Source: Eucalyptus grandis
Taxonomy: Eukaryota > Streptophyta > Magnoliopsida > Myrtales > Myrtaceae
Assembly (NCBI RefSeq): GCF_016545825.1
Contig: NC_052622.1
Location: forward strand, 8,189,001 to 8,253,000
Direction of reading: 5' to 3'
DNA length: 64,000 nucleotides
In this document: positions 12,813 through 24,695 of the stretch, piece by piece
How the letters are laid out: each line of letters begins with the position of its first letter
Numbering within the stretch: the first letter of the stretch is position 1
Position numbers and translations under genes: made by a program
The notes under the pieces: model-generated
What the model was told of the DNA's origin: nothing
Seen by the model: only the letters and a program-made list of their open reading frames with translations
The model's database searches: none

Positions 12813-15193
12813 GTACGTACTTAAATCTACTTATGGGAAATATCTATAGATGTGTGGACTGAATTCATTTCAAATCCGTGCAACCACTCTTTGTGCTTGC
12901 CCAAATCTGTTACGGGTGTTCACATAAAATTTCACACCTTGCTTATTAAAGTAGTTAGGTACCCATGAAGAAGTTGCAACTGCCATATCATTCTCCTAAT
13001 AAACAAATTATCTCCCATTACAACATAATAGATCAACTCAAATACATTCCGGACTCTATAGGAATTCAAGCATTTTGCCCCAAATCTGTCCCATTTCACA
13101 TTTTCCCCAATGGAATTTGGCAGAGGGCGGGCTTATGGGGAGCGTTCATTGAACCCATACTTCTTTATTTATCTTTAAAATAATCATAACTTGTTCGAGT
13201 ATATATGTCAATTAAAAGTTTCATCATAATTATCCTATTTTTATTTTTTCATAAAGATATATCGTTTTAGTTTTTCTATAGTCATATAATTGTAATGATG
13301 AATCAATGTGATGTTAAATGAAAATTCATCAAGGTAATAAAATGATAGAAATGATTGGATGATAGTTTTTAATATATTGTAAAAATAATAATCTATTCTG
13401 AATCACAAAAATAAATAAATAATAAGTAATAATTAATTGTTGTGGGTCTATTCCCTCAAAAGTGTGTAATTCATAATATGATGTTACTCTCACAATAGCC
13501 CAAAGACTATTATGTTTGCAAAGTCTATAAAATAATACATGTTTCAATTTAATCATGAATTTGTAGATTAAGTGAATAATTGTAATATCTTTAGTTATGT
13601 CTCATGAAAATCTACTTTCTAATGCATTACTTGTAGTTGATATACGTTAGACCGTGCCCGCATAAATTCTGCCCTGTATCTTCTTGCCTAGTCCGGGAAA
13701 ATTGGCTCGGTTTGGGCAAGGCACCTCGAGGCGATAAGTCCTGTGCACATTCGAATTATCAGTTAATCCATAAATCAACGTATGCATACATACGTGCTTT
13801 CACCTAATAATGATCATTAGTCATTTTTAGATTATTCAGATTGATATATAATATAGTTTCTTCAACTATGTTGATAACACATCCCAAGCAATGCAAGTTG
13901 AAACTAATCTTGCAGCCTCTTTTACTCTATGCACGTAATTTTGTGTCCTATCGCATTTTCATTTTGGACATGCATTAGAAATCACAAAAAAGAAAATACA
14001 GAAGGTCCTCATGTGTACTAAATCCCCACATAAAATCTCACGACTTCGAAGTAAATAAATCTTAAATGTTAATAATGAATCATTAGGTGCATATTATTTC
14101 TATAGACTTATTGTATGTATCTGTACGCAAACAAGAACATTATATGTGTATTTGATTTTTGAGAATGAGATTTTCACATTATCAAGATTGTGAAAGTACA
14201 AAGATTCATGAGCTAGGTAGACGTCGAAATTCAACATAGAATTATATTCCTGTTTAGGAAAAATTCATCCATCTTTGTATTTGTCCACATCAATGTGGTG
14301 CCTAAAAATTCATACAAAGCTTTTATGCCTTTTATATTATTTTATGACATTATTTTACCTTGATTTAATTTGAATGTGCAAACTTTCAAATCCATGAAAT
14401 GCAGAAGAGTTCAATTTATATGCGAAGATTATATATATATATATATAGTGTGTGTGTGTGTGTGTGTAATGGTGGCGCCACATCCTCTGACTTGGGTGGA
14501 TTCCGCTCGACTCTAAAATAAATTTTACTTAGTTTTTGCTCAAAAGGTTTGGTAAATATGCAATTTCTTAATTGAGCTTAATAGGTGCCCCACCTTTACA
14601 AAGAAGTAGACATTTGCTTTATACTTGCCAGAATTTGACGAACATAATAGGAAAAGACCATTCTCCTCTTCTTAATCTTGCCCTAGCTATTTAAATGTCG
14701 TTTCTGTTTTTCCCTTAACATTATATTTCTGGACTCTATAGATACTTCATAAGATGGAAATGTCATATGATTTGCCATGTCATTTAGTAAGATTTTTACA
14801 GTAAAATCTTAGTACATGTTGATGTCGCATTGCTTTGGAAGAAAATGGTCTGAAATTTGTCTAAAGTCATTCCAAAATACATAAATGGGATCCTTTTGAA
14901 ATTTATCTAAAGTCTCACATATTGTGTTCCATGATGCTAGAGAAGGAAACTCACGATACTTCGAAATTCATAGATTGAAAAGCCATTATTTTTTTTAACC
15001 AAAAATGGGTTAGATAAACCTTTCAAAGCCTTGATTTATTCAATCGAAATTATCACCACTAGTTTCACCATTGCAATCTAATTCCCCATCAATGACTATG
15101 AATCCTAATAGTGATTAAGGTTACGTTGAAGGTGTCCTTATCCCAAAATGGGTCAAGATACATTGAAACCAACCAAGCCCCAGCCAGTGTCAT
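12813..15193 (+). other. ANK1 intron 1
   Basis: The 2.4-kb AT-rich intron begins with a good GTACGT donor. It contains a TA then TG microsatellite at about 14430-14468. From about 15035 on it resembles the DNA upstream of the ANK2 exon (33520-33668). No other gene was seen. Confidence 0.6.
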
Positions 15194-15754
15194 ATGTTTA
15201 TGTGGATGGTGATCCCTAATTTGAAGAGCCTGATTCCAGGTTTACTGGGCGAGATACTAAAAAAGAACGTGAAGCTATTTGCAATTACAGACTCCAAAGG
15301 CGGTAATGTATTCCATCTAGCAACTTTCTGGAATGTGCCCCAAGTATTTGAACTCTTACGACCAGAAACCGAATATTTGGCTCGAGAACGAGACAACAAT
15401 GGGGATCTTCCAATTCATATTGCGAGCAAGATGGGTCATGTTGAACTAATCGATAAGCTACATCCAGTGTCACAGTGGGTAAATGGGAAAGGACAAACCA
15501 TTCTTCATGTGGCAGCAAAATACGGAAGAGAAGAAGTAGTGAGATCTATACTCAAACATCCGGATCTGAGGGAGATGATAAATGAAAGAGACCATGACGG
15601 AAATACACCTTCACACTTGGCAGTGAAGTATTTACAACCCGCCACTTTGGTTCATCTTGTGCTGGATAAAAGAATGAACCCCTCCCTCCTCAACCATGAA
15701 CGTTTGGCTGTTGTCGACAGTGTTCCACATCACTCACCAAAAGGATTACAGCGG
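15194..15754 (+). CDS. ANK1 exon 2: ankyrin repeats
   Basis: The open frame holds four repeats, with GNVFHLATFWNVPQVFELL, GDLPIHIASKMGHVELIDKL, GQTILHVAAKYGREEVVRSIL and GNTPSHLAVKYLQPATLVHL. It ends at CGG before GTAAGT (15755), exactly between codons, matching exon 3. The 5' end is faulty: ANK2 has TTTGTGCAG then ATGTGG, whereas this copy reads TTTATGTGG then ATGGTG, so the acceptor AG is gone and one base is inserted. The AGs just upstream (ending 15157, 15177, 15183, 15187) do not give the phase exon 1 needs. Translation can run on past the donor to a stop at 15821-15823. Confidence 0.8.
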
Positions 15755-16411
15755 GTAAGTAACATGAACAGTCACTATTTTATTTATCAACTTACTGGAA
15801 ATTTCCCTAGACTAATACCTTAGTTAGGCACAGATCTCGTATTCAAGTCATTAGTCTCGTCGTCAATGGAATTGAGTGTCAATCGAATTTCTAGAATAGC
15901 CAAGACTCCTCTAGGATTAATATTTCAGAAGTCTCTAATTTAGCCTTAATAGGAAGTACTTAAATTTTGCCCATGAAAATGTCCGGGTTTAGAAGCAACT
16001 GAATATCTCTGACAAATGCTGATATAATTTGCTACATGTCTCGATTAATTGAGTCTATAAATAAGATCAGGGGTTGTCAATGTTGCAATCTCCTTTTTGT
16101 AAAAAGGCCAGGGGTCAAGGCGGCAAATTTGACCCCTCTAAACATGGCATAATCTCGTTACATTATCGGTAAGTCAACCCATGACAAAGGTGAACCATAT
16201 ACGTTTCATTCGTGCCTCTTTTCTCATTTGCAATGAACTTGTTACTATAGTGTTAATTCTTCAAAATGAGCAGATACTGCATCTTTAAAAATAACAGTTC
16301 CCCTTTAAATGAGAATTCCAGAGTCCATTTCTGTTACCAATTCGCTAACAATTTGTTGTTTCTTTCCCTTCTCATATATTTTCTGATCTCAGCGCTTGGT
16401 ACGCACCCTGT

Positions 16412-17315
16412 GGGATAAGTACACTAATGGTGCCAAAAGTTGTGTACGGTGCTCACTTTGGTGCCAAAAGTTTCCGTCGGATCACTTAAGTGCCAAAAAA
16501 TTTGAAAACGCTCACTTTGGTGCCAACTCCGACGAAATTGGCCGGAAATCCGACGTGGCCTTTTTTTTTTATTAATTTTTGACGCCAACGTGGCTCGTTG
16601 GAGAGCTGAGTCAGCATCCAAACACCAAAACGGCGCCGTTTGGTGTCTCCCCCAATTCAAAACCCTAATCTCCCGCCGTCGCCGTCCTCGACGGTCCTTG
16701 CGCTCGGCGGCCACGGCTTCGACCCCGACCTCGACCCCAACCGCGACGATGGCCACTCAACGGCAGCGGCTCCAACCTCGACCCGACCCCGACCCCGACG
16801 ATGGCCACTCAGCGGCCGTAGCTCCGACCTCGACCTCGACCCCGACCGCGACGATGGCCACTCGATGGCCGCGGCTCAAACCCCGACCCCAACCTCGACG
16901 ATGGCCACTCGACGGCCGTAGCTTCGACCCCGACCTCGACCCCGACCTCGATGATGGCCACTCGGCGGCCGCAGCTTCAACCCCGACGACGGCCACGGCT
17001 TCGACCTCGCCGAAACCCTAATTTCTTCCCCATGTGAGCTAAATGGCGTCGTTTCCATGAAGCCATCCACGTAGGACGGCAAAACGACGTCGTTTTCTTA
17101 AGGAGGACCGAAAACGACGTCATTTAAAGGCTTATCAATTTTTTTTTTTTTTAATCATTTTGGCCGGAATCTTTCGCCGGAGGCCGGAATCTTTCGCCGG
17201 TGGTACCAAAGTGAGCGTTTTTCCTCCGATTTGTCACTTAAGTGATCCGACAGAAACTTTTGGCACCAAAGTGAGCGCCGTACACAACTTTTGGCACCAT
17301 TAGTGTACTTATCCC
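16412..17315. mobile_element. MULE-like element inserted in ANK1 exon 3
   Basis: Both ends carry a terminal inverted repeat of about 60 bases, starting GGGATAAGTACACTAATGG on each strand. Identical 10-bp duplications CGCACCCTGT flank it (16402-16411, 17316-17325), the usual size for Mutator-like elements. The core (16740-16985) is a GC-rich minisatellite of about five 47-53 base copies, each starting GATGGCCACTC. AAAACGGCGCCGTTT (16627) and AAAACGACGTCGTTTT (17081) sit near the two ends. No transposase. In the ANK1 frame, read-through meets TAA at 16573-16575, before any PGG sequence. Confidence 0.93.
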
Positions 17316-17324
17316 CGCACCCTG

Positions 17325-18047
17325 TTGAAGACTATGTCAGCTGAGAGACCAGATCGATTCATAGTTAAGCCAGAAGCTCGAGACATAGTGTACAGGCGCA
17401 GAATTTTGAAAGGTCCTGCCAATTTGGAAGAGGCTATCAATACCTTGTTGGTGGTGGCGACGCTTGTGACCACTGTGACTTTCACAGCTGGTTTCGCAGT
17501 TCCTGGAGGATTGAACAGCTCAGACATGGCATCCAAAGATGACAGGGGCGTGGCTACGATGCTGGGCAATAGAAAGTTCCAGGAATTCGTGATTTGCAAC
17601 ACCTTCGCGATGTTCTGCTCAATGACCTCGGTCGTTGTCTTGATGTTAGCATACCTCTCCCACTTAAAATTATTTTACTTCAAGCTTGCACTAAAGCTAC
17701 TAGGAATGTCACTCCCGGCAATGTCCTACGCTTTCTTAATTGGTGTCAACTTGACCGTTGGCAAACTCCCTTGGCTTGCCACCACGATATCAATTATCGG
17801 ATCTTTTTTCATCTTCATCATCATCATCACGGGTTCTTTATCTTGGTGGGTGGTTCATGAAATATTAATCTTTGACATAGTTATCCCCTACCTTGCTCCT
17901 TTCCGCCCTATGATACTCTGGTGTTTCCGCCCTTACCTTCATCTTTTACGAGTTGCGACGACGCTCGATTGGGATGACTCAGAAGAAGACAGAACGGGGA
18001 GCAAGACCTCTGCTAGTCCGCCTCTGGGTGGTGGCGGTAAAGATTGA
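17325..18047 (+). CDS. ANK1 exon 3: PGG domain and membrane segments
   Basis: The exon begins at 16393 after an excellent acceptor (TTTTCTGATCTCAG). Its first 19 bases, 16393-16411, are separated from the rest by the MULE. Frame is continuous across the insertion once element and one duplication are discounted. The protein has a charged linker, then TFTAGFAVPGG (PGG signature, near residue 50 of this part), DMASKDDRGVATML and FQEFVICNTFAMFCSM. Four hydrophobic segments follow and the tail is short and polar. The signature and multi-pass pattern are typical of ACD6-like proteins. Alone it lacks a natural start, so it is not expected to be translated as a complete gene. Confidence 0.85.
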   Translation: MKTMSAERPDRFIVKPEARDIVYRRRILKGPANLEEAINTLLVVATLVTTVTFTAGFAVPGGLNSSDMASKDDRGVATMLGNRKFQEFVICNTFAMFCSMTSVVVLMLAYLSHLKLFYFKLALKLLGMSLPAMSYAFLIGVNLTVGKLPWLATTISIIGSFFIFIIIITGSLSWWVVHEILIFDIVIPYLAPFRPMILWCFRPYLHLLRVATTLDWDDSEEDRTGSKTSASPPLGGGGKD

Positions 18048-18668
18048 TTTTTAGAAACAAATATATATTTGCCTTGGTGGATTTGGCTTATTCTATATTT
18101 GCTTTCCTATTGCATTACATTAATGATGACTGTTGAAGTATTTAAGTTCAACCATCTCTTCCTTCAATAGCTCATATTATTAGAATAGTTGGATATAATT
18201 CCACATATATCAAAGCATAAGATTCTTAATTCAAACCTTTTCAGACCTCCTGCATTGTATATTCTCATATGTTAGACTGGCAGCAAACTCTGACCTACTC
18301 ACAAAGAGGAGTATTAAAGTATTTGAACTAAATTATGCTTTTGGCTAAATAGTTCAAGCTGTTAAAATAACTACATTGTAATCTAATGAAACATTATAGT
18401 GGTATGTGTGTCATGCGACATGCTATCTCAGTTGAATGGATGAGTGGGTCATTTCATCTGTTTTACCACTTGGAAATCAAATCTTTAATTTTGAACATGT
18501 AGAAGGTCACCTCTTATGAAATCGCTTGTCTAGACTGCCTGCCGTCGTCCTTGTATAGTATGCTCCATTTTCCCAGCGTCCCGTTGAGCCCAACCACCAT
18601 GCCTCTACTTTCATTTTTTTTTTTTTCTGAGATGGCAGCCGTTTGCCGTTTGACGACTCATCCATGGC
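18048..18668. other. ANK1 3' flank
   Basis: AT-rich DNA, presumably 3' UTR and spacer. No gene or repeat boundary was recognised until the Copia LTR near 18669. Confidence 0.4.
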
Positions 18669-18878
18669 CGTTGGGATATGATTTGATTCTAATTATTTTA
18701 ATTGTGAGTTAATCGATCCGATTAATCAGTAAGATTAGATATTTGGAATAGAGAATAGGAAACGTTATTTCATATATTCTTTTCTATTGTACATCCTTCT
18801 TGTATTGTAAATAGGCTTGTAATGCATGTACAAACTTTGAGATATACACAAAACAATTCTCTCCAATATTTTTTATGT

Positions 18879-20596
18879 GGCAAAGAAAGCTTCAAGTGCC
18901 TTAACTTTGCACAAAGGGACACTTAAGTGCCATAACTTACGAAAGGTACACTTAAGTGCTAAAATCGGAGTAAAATGGATCACTTGAGTGCCAATTCGGT
19001 CAAAATCCGGCCAAAACGCCGACGTGTCAATTTTCCGGCGAAGCAAGTGCGAAACGGCATCGTTTTAATGCCGACGTGGCCAAAAATTTAATATAAAAAT
19101 TAATTTAAAACTAAATTTATTTAAATATTTAAAAATATTAAAAATATTTAAATATTAAAAATGTTAAATTTTTAAAAATTTTAAAAATTTTAAAAAAACT
19201 AAAAATATTAAAAATATTTTAAAAATATTTTAAAAATTTTAAAAAAATTTAAAAAATATAAAAAAATTTTAAAAATTTTAAAAAAATTTAGAAAATTTTG
19301 TAAAAATTCTATAAAAATTTATAAAATTCTATAAAAATTTATAAAATATTTAAAAATTAAAAAATTAAAAAGAAGTTAAAAGTTAAAAAAATAAAAAAAT
19401 TTCAAAAATTTTTAGAAAATTTCAAAAAATTTTAGAAAATTTTAAAAAATTTTAAAACATTTTAAAAATTTGAAAAAATTTAGAAAATTTTTTAAGAAAA
19501 GGAGGCGGGCCCGGCCAACCCTCCCCCACCTTCCGGCAACGGCGGGAGGCGGCGCAGCGAGGGCTATGCCCTCGGCCGTTGGCTGCCTTTCTCCTCCTCC
19601 TCCTACATTTTTTAAAATAAAAATAAATTATATTATTATTTTGTTTTAAATTTAATTTAATTAATTTTTATATTATATTAAAATTCAACTTATACCAAAA
19701 CAACACCGTTTTGGCCGATTTAAGTGCTCTAATCTGGCCAACACCCGAAATGACGTTATTTTGGTGCTGTCATGGTAAAAAATTTAATATGTAAATTAAT
19801 TAATTTTAATTTAAAAATAAATTTATTTAAAAATTTTAAAAATTAAAAACATTTGCAAAATTAAAAAGTTACAAAAAAATAATTTAAAAAAAAAAAAAGA
19901 AAATGGTGCCGGTTGAGGGCTGAAATTTTTTGTAACTTTTTAAAATTTTGTAAATTTTGTAAATTTTTTTGAATTTTTTGTAAATTTTTTAAATTTTATG
20001 TAAATTTTGTAAATTTTATGTAAATTTTGCAAATTTTGAAATTTTTGTAAATTTTTAATTTGTTTAAAATTTTGTCTAAATTTTTTAAATTTTATGTAAA
20101 TTTTGTAAATTTTTGTTTTTTTTTTTGTAACTTTCTAATTTTTTTTTGAAAATTTTGTAATTTTTTTGTAAATTTTAAAATTTTTTAGTAATTTTTTAAT
20201 TTTTTTTTGTAAATTTTTGTAATTTTGTAATTCTTTTTTTTTTTTAATGTTTAAAGTTTCTAAATTTTTTTAAAATGTTTCAAATAAATTTATTTTTAAA
20301 TAAATTTATTTTAAATTTAATTTAAATAATTTTTATATTATTATAAAATTCAAATGATGTCAAAACGACGTCGTTTTGGCCGAATTCAAGCTGACTCAGG
20401 CTCCCGTGAGACACATCAACGAGAAATATTAATATTTTAATGCCACATATGATGTCCGGCCAAGTTCGCCGGAGATGGCACTCAGGTGTCCCACTTTTCT
20501 TAAAATGTGGCACTTAAGTGCTGCACCTTTAAACGTAAGTTAAGACTTAAGTGTCCTTTGGCCAAAGTTATGGCGACTTGAGGGGGTCCGCACGTC
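18879..20596. mobile_element. MULE-like element E1 in the Copia LTR
   Basis: Nine-base duplications TTTTTATGT flank it (18870-18878, 20597-20605). The ends share the CAAGTGCC...CACTTAAGTGCC layout of E2 and E4 in inverted orientation. Long AT-rich arms (19080-19500, 19790-20340) are complementary in character and surround a GC-rich island (19500-19590). AAAACGACGTCGTTTT lies at 20362 and a diverged copy near 19051. No coding capacity. Confidence 0.8.
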
Positions 20597-20619
20597 TTTT
20601 TATGTTCTATTCAGAAACA

Positions 20620-20632
20620 TGGCATCAAAGCA
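20620..20632 (+). other. Copia primer-binding-like site
   Basis: TGGCATCAAAGCA resembles the TGGTATCAGAGC site complementary to initiator methionine tRNA that follows Copia 5' LTRs. Two substitutions fit decay. Confidence 0.55.
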
Positions 20633-20798
20633 CGGTCATCATTGAGCCTGTCTCTTGCCTTTGGTCATCCGATTTTGGCCGACGACCACTAGCCATCTGT
20701 TTGCTTCTTCTTTGGACCCATCGTCCTTCATTAGTTTGCTTTGATTGACTTTTCTGGGCACTATCTTCTTCTTTTTTTCCTTTTTTACATTGGTTATC

Positions 20799-21254
20799 AT
20801 GTCTGAACAAAGCTCCCAGACTGAGGAATCCTTCAGCTACACATTGGCTCATGAATGGACCGAGAATCCGTTCTTCCTCCATGCCTCGGATTGCCCTGGT
20901 TATAATTTAGTCAGCATGGTTTTGACGGGTGATAATTATGACAGCTGGTCACAAGCCATGACCATTGTTCTATCCGCAAAGAACAAAATAGGTTTCGTCA
21001 TGGGAGATATTCCAAAACCTGAATCAACCGTTGCCACATATGCCCCATGGATTTGCGTCAACAACATGATATTATCATGGGTCCTGAATTCCATACACCA
21101 TGATCTTGTCCCAACCGTGTTAACCACGGAATTTATTGCGGACGTTTGTGCTGCTCTGTGTGAACGTTTTTCACCGTCAAATGGCCCTCCAATATTCCAC
21201 CTCGAGCATAAATTATGCACTCTTGAACAAGGTGAAGACGACATCACTAAGTAA
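20799..21254 (+). pseudogene. Copia gag N-terminal part
   Basis: The frame from MSEQSSQTEESF contains NPFFLHASDCPG, LTGDNYDSWSQAM and LSAKNKIGFVMG, the N-terminal signature of plant Copia gag (UBN2/Retrotran_gag_3 type). Two consecutive TAA codons at 21252-21257 end it. The same frame then continues with gag-like residues (RYWDELNNLDP) up to the E2 insertion and resumes beyond E2, so this is a decayed, interrupted gag. It would have formed the retrotransposon particle. Confidence 0.85.
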
Positions 21255-21367
21255 TAAAATATTTTGCGGCGTTATTGGGATGAGCTAAACAATTTGGATC
21301 CCTTGCTGAACTGCTCTTGCGAAGCAAGGACATTGTTTGTGATGCAAGTTGAGAATCGACGTTTTTA

Positions 21368-22846
21368 GGGACAAGGACCCCTAGAGTGCCAAAAGTTGGC
21401 ACAAAGGGACACTTAAGTACCAAAAGTTACGAAAGGTACACTTAAGTGCCAAAATCGAAGCAAAATGGATCACTTGAGTGCCAATCCGGCAAAATCCGGC
21501 CAAAATGCCGACGTGGCATTTTTCCGGCGAACCAAGCCTAAAACAACGCCGTTTTGCACGCGACATAGCCAAATAATGCAAAAACGACGTCGTTTTGGCC
21601 TCATGTGATAAAAAAATAATATAAAAATTAAATAAATTTAATTTAAAAATAGATTTAGTTAAAATATTAAAAAATAATAATTTTAATAGTTAAAATATTA
21701 AAAATTAATAACTTTAAAATTAAAATTTTTTTTTATTTTTTAAATAACAATTTTAAAAAATAATAAATTTTACATTACATTTAGTTAAAATATTAAAAAA
21801 TCATAATTTTAAAATTAGATTTAGTTAAAATATTAAAAATTAATAATTTTAAAAATAAATTTTTTTAATTTTTTAAAATAATAATTTTAAAATTAGATTT
21901 AGTTAAAAAATTTTAAAAATTTTTAAAATTAAATTTAGTTAAAATATTAAAATAATAATAAATTTAAATTTAAAATTTTAAAAAATAATTAAAAAATCGT
22001 CAAAAATTTGTAAATTAATAAAAGGGGGGTGGGGCAGTGGCTGAGGGCAGCCTTAGCCACCGCCCCCGTTTTTTAAAATTTTTAATTTTAAAATTATTAT
22101 TTTTTAATATTTTAATTAAATTAAATTTTAAAATTATTATTTTTCTAATATTTTAAATAAATCTAATTTTTAAATTATTATTTTAATTATTTTTAATTTT
22201 TTAACAAATTCTAATTTTAAAATTATTTTTAAAATTTTTAACTAAATCTAATTTTTAAATTGTTATTTTTATAAAATTTTTAATTTTTAAAATTTTTAAT
22301 TTTTAAATTTTTAGATTTTTAAATTTTTAAATTTTTAAATTTTTAAATTTTTAAATTTTTAAATTTTTAAATTTTTAAATTTTTAAATTTTTAAATTTTT
22401 AATTATTTTATCTAAATTTAATATTATTATTTGTTAAATATTTTTAACTAAATCTAATTTTAAAATTATTTTTTAATATTTTAATTAAATTTAATTTTTT
22501 TAAATATTTTAACTATTAAAATTATTATTTTTTAATATTTTAACTATATCGAATTTTAAATTTAATTTATTTAATTTTTATATTATTTTTTTACCATGTC
22601 AACCCAAAGCGACGCTGTTTTTGCATTATTTGCCACGTTAGCATGTAAAACGGCGTCGTTTTGGGTTCACTTTGCCGGAAATTCGTCGGAAAAATGCCAC
22701 GTCAGCCTTTTGGCCGAATTTTGGCCGAAGTGGCACTTAAGTGATCCGTTTTTCTTCTAATGTGACACTTAAGTGTACCTTTCGTAACTTTTGGCACTTA
22801 AGTGTCCATTTATGCCAACTTTTGGCACTTGAAGCGTTCTTATCCT
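21368..22846. mobile_element. MULE-like element E2 inside Copia gag
   Basis: Perfect 10-bp duplications GACGTTTTTA (21358-21367, 22847-22856) flank it. The ends GGGACAAGG and, inverted, AGGATAAGA lead into AGTGCC and CACTTAAGTG motifs. Palindromes of the AAAACGACGTCGTTTT type lie at 21541, 21582 and 22647. The arms are extremely AT-rich and include an 8-bp tandem array, (AAATTTTT)n, at about 22309-22402. The core at 22022-22070 is a short GC island. The gag frame on the two sides is in register. Confidence 0.9.
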
Positions 22847-23280
22847 GACGTTTTTATCAATTCTTAATGCATTTAAACCCAAGGTATCCTAATGTGGTTA
22901 TTCAAGTTTTGCTCATGAATCCATTAGCCACTGTTGTGTGGGCTTACTCACTTGTTCTTTAGGACGAATCTCAATGCCACATTCACTCGACTTGTATCTC
23001 CACAGAAAACATACTGTTGACATATGGCTCCATGCGAAACATCCCGCCTCAAATGGACTTGCCACTCTCGGCTCCATCCCATAAGCACACCGAGACCGCT
23101 TCTATTCACCTTGTAAAACGCAGCCCTGCATCACGTGCTCGTGAACGTTGTGCCCATTGTATACCAGGTCAGCCTCTTCCACATCTCCACCAAGCCCTCC
23201 GATAGCAAGCTTGCCACCAATCCTAAGAACTCCTCTTCCACATCTCCACCGCCATTTACTAGTGAGCAATATAAAAAAAT

Positions 23281-24686
23281 GGGATATGTTCAGCAGAAGT
23301 CCTAAAACTTGTGCATAAAGTGCAATTGAGTCCTAAAACTTACAAAAAGTTCAATTAAGTCCTAAAACTTGTTCAGAAAGTGCAATTGAGTCCTAAAACT
23401 TACAAAGAGTTCAATCAAGTCCTAAAACTTGTCCAGAAAATGCAATTGAGTCCTAAAGTTAACACCGTTAAGAAAGTTAACGGAAATTGCTGACGTGGCG
23501 CGACGTAATATTTTAAATGATTTTTTTATTTTTCAAATGACTTTTTAAAATTATTTTTTATTCAAAATCTTTAAAAATTAGATTAAAAAATAAAAAGGAA
23601 AATATAAATTTATTTAAAAAGAAAAATCTAAATTTATTTAGAAAAAAATTATTCAAAAAAAAAAAAGGGCGGTGGACTTTCGCCGCCGCCCATCGCCGAA
23701 GGGGCCGGCGACCGTCGCCGGCCCTGGGCGGGGTGGCCGGCCCTCACCGGGGGCCGGCGACCGCCGCCCGCCCTAGGCGAGGCCTCGTCGCCCTCGCTCG
23801 GGGCCGGCGAGGCTCGCCCGGATCCGGCGAGCCTCGCCGGCCCGAGCGAGGGCCGACGAGGCCGCGCCGGGCGGGCGCGGTCGCTCGGCCGTCCCTCGCC
23901 GGGGCCGAGCGACCGTCGCCGCCCCGGGCGAGGCCTCATCGGCCCTCGCCGGCCCGAGCGAGGGCCGACGAGGCCTCGCCTGTGGCGGGCGACGGCTCGC
24001 CCCCCGGGCGAGGGACGGCCGAGCGACCGTCGCCCGCCCGGGCGAGGCCTCATCGCCCATCGCCGGCCCCGAGCGAGGGCCGACGAGGCCTCGCCCGGGC
24101 GGGCGACGGTCGCCGGCCGGGCGAGGGACGGCCGAGCGACCGTCGCCCGCCCGGGCGAGGCCTCATCGCCCTCGCCGGCCCCGAGCGAGGGCCGACGAGG
24201 CCTCGCCGGGGCAGGGCGACGGTCGCCGGCCACCCGCCGGGGCCGGCGAACGTCGCCGGCCCCCCCGATGGGCGGCGGCGGAAGTCCACCGCTTTTTTTT
24301 TTTTTTTTTGAACAATTTTTTTTTTTCTAAATAAATTTAGATTTTTCTTTTTTAAATAAATTTAGATTTTCCTTTTTATTTTTTAATCTAATTTTTAAAG
24401 ATTTTGAATAAAAATAATTTTAAAAAGCCATTTGAAAAATAAAAAAATCATTTAAAATATTACGTCGCGCCACGTTAGCAATTTCCGTTAACTTTCTTAA
24501 CGGTGTTAACTTAGGACTCAATTGCACTTTCTGGACAAGTTTTAGGACTTAATTGAACTCTTTGTAAGTTTTAGGACTCAATTGCACTTTCTGGACAAGT
24601 TTTAGGACTTAATTGAACTTTTTGTAAGTTTTAGGATTCAATTGCACTTTCTGCACAAGTTTTAGGACTTCTACTACACATATCCC
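23281..24686. mobile_element. MULE-like element E3 in the Copia interior
   Basis: Nine-base duplications TAAAAAAAT (23272-23280, 24687-24695) flank ends that both begin GGGATATGT. Subterminal tandem repeats of about 30-60 bases, containing AGTCCTAAAACTT and AAGTGCAATTGA, line both arms. The core 23690-24290 is about 600 bases of extreme GC made of GGCGAGGC/GCCTCGCC repeats and has long but meaningless open frames on both strands. No transposase. Confidence 0.9.
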
Positions 24687-24695
24687 TAAAAAAAT

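Larger units (their letters stand above)
12071..18047 (+). pseudogene. ANK1: ankyrin-repeat/PGG-domain gene, disrupted
   Basis: Three exons match the layout of plant ankyrin-PGG membrane proteins (ACD6-like family): two exons of ankyrin repeats and a last exon with the PGG domain and membrane segments. Two lesions make it unlikely to give a full-length product. The exon-2 acceptor has lost its AG and shifted frame, and a 0.9-kb MULE sits 19 bases into exon 3. The promoter region 11841-12070 is AT-rich with a TAATATATTA box at 12001. Family members act in membranes in defence and cell-death signalling; that role is inferred here. Confidence 0.85.

Noticed and set aside
16590..17021. 143-codon frame rich in Pro, Thr, Asp
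   Set aside because: Translation of the minisatellite core of the MULE in ANK1.
23649..24311. Long Arg/Pro-rich open frames on both strands
   Set aside because: They lie in the GC-repeat core of MULE E3. High GC removes stops in all frames and the translations are low complexity.
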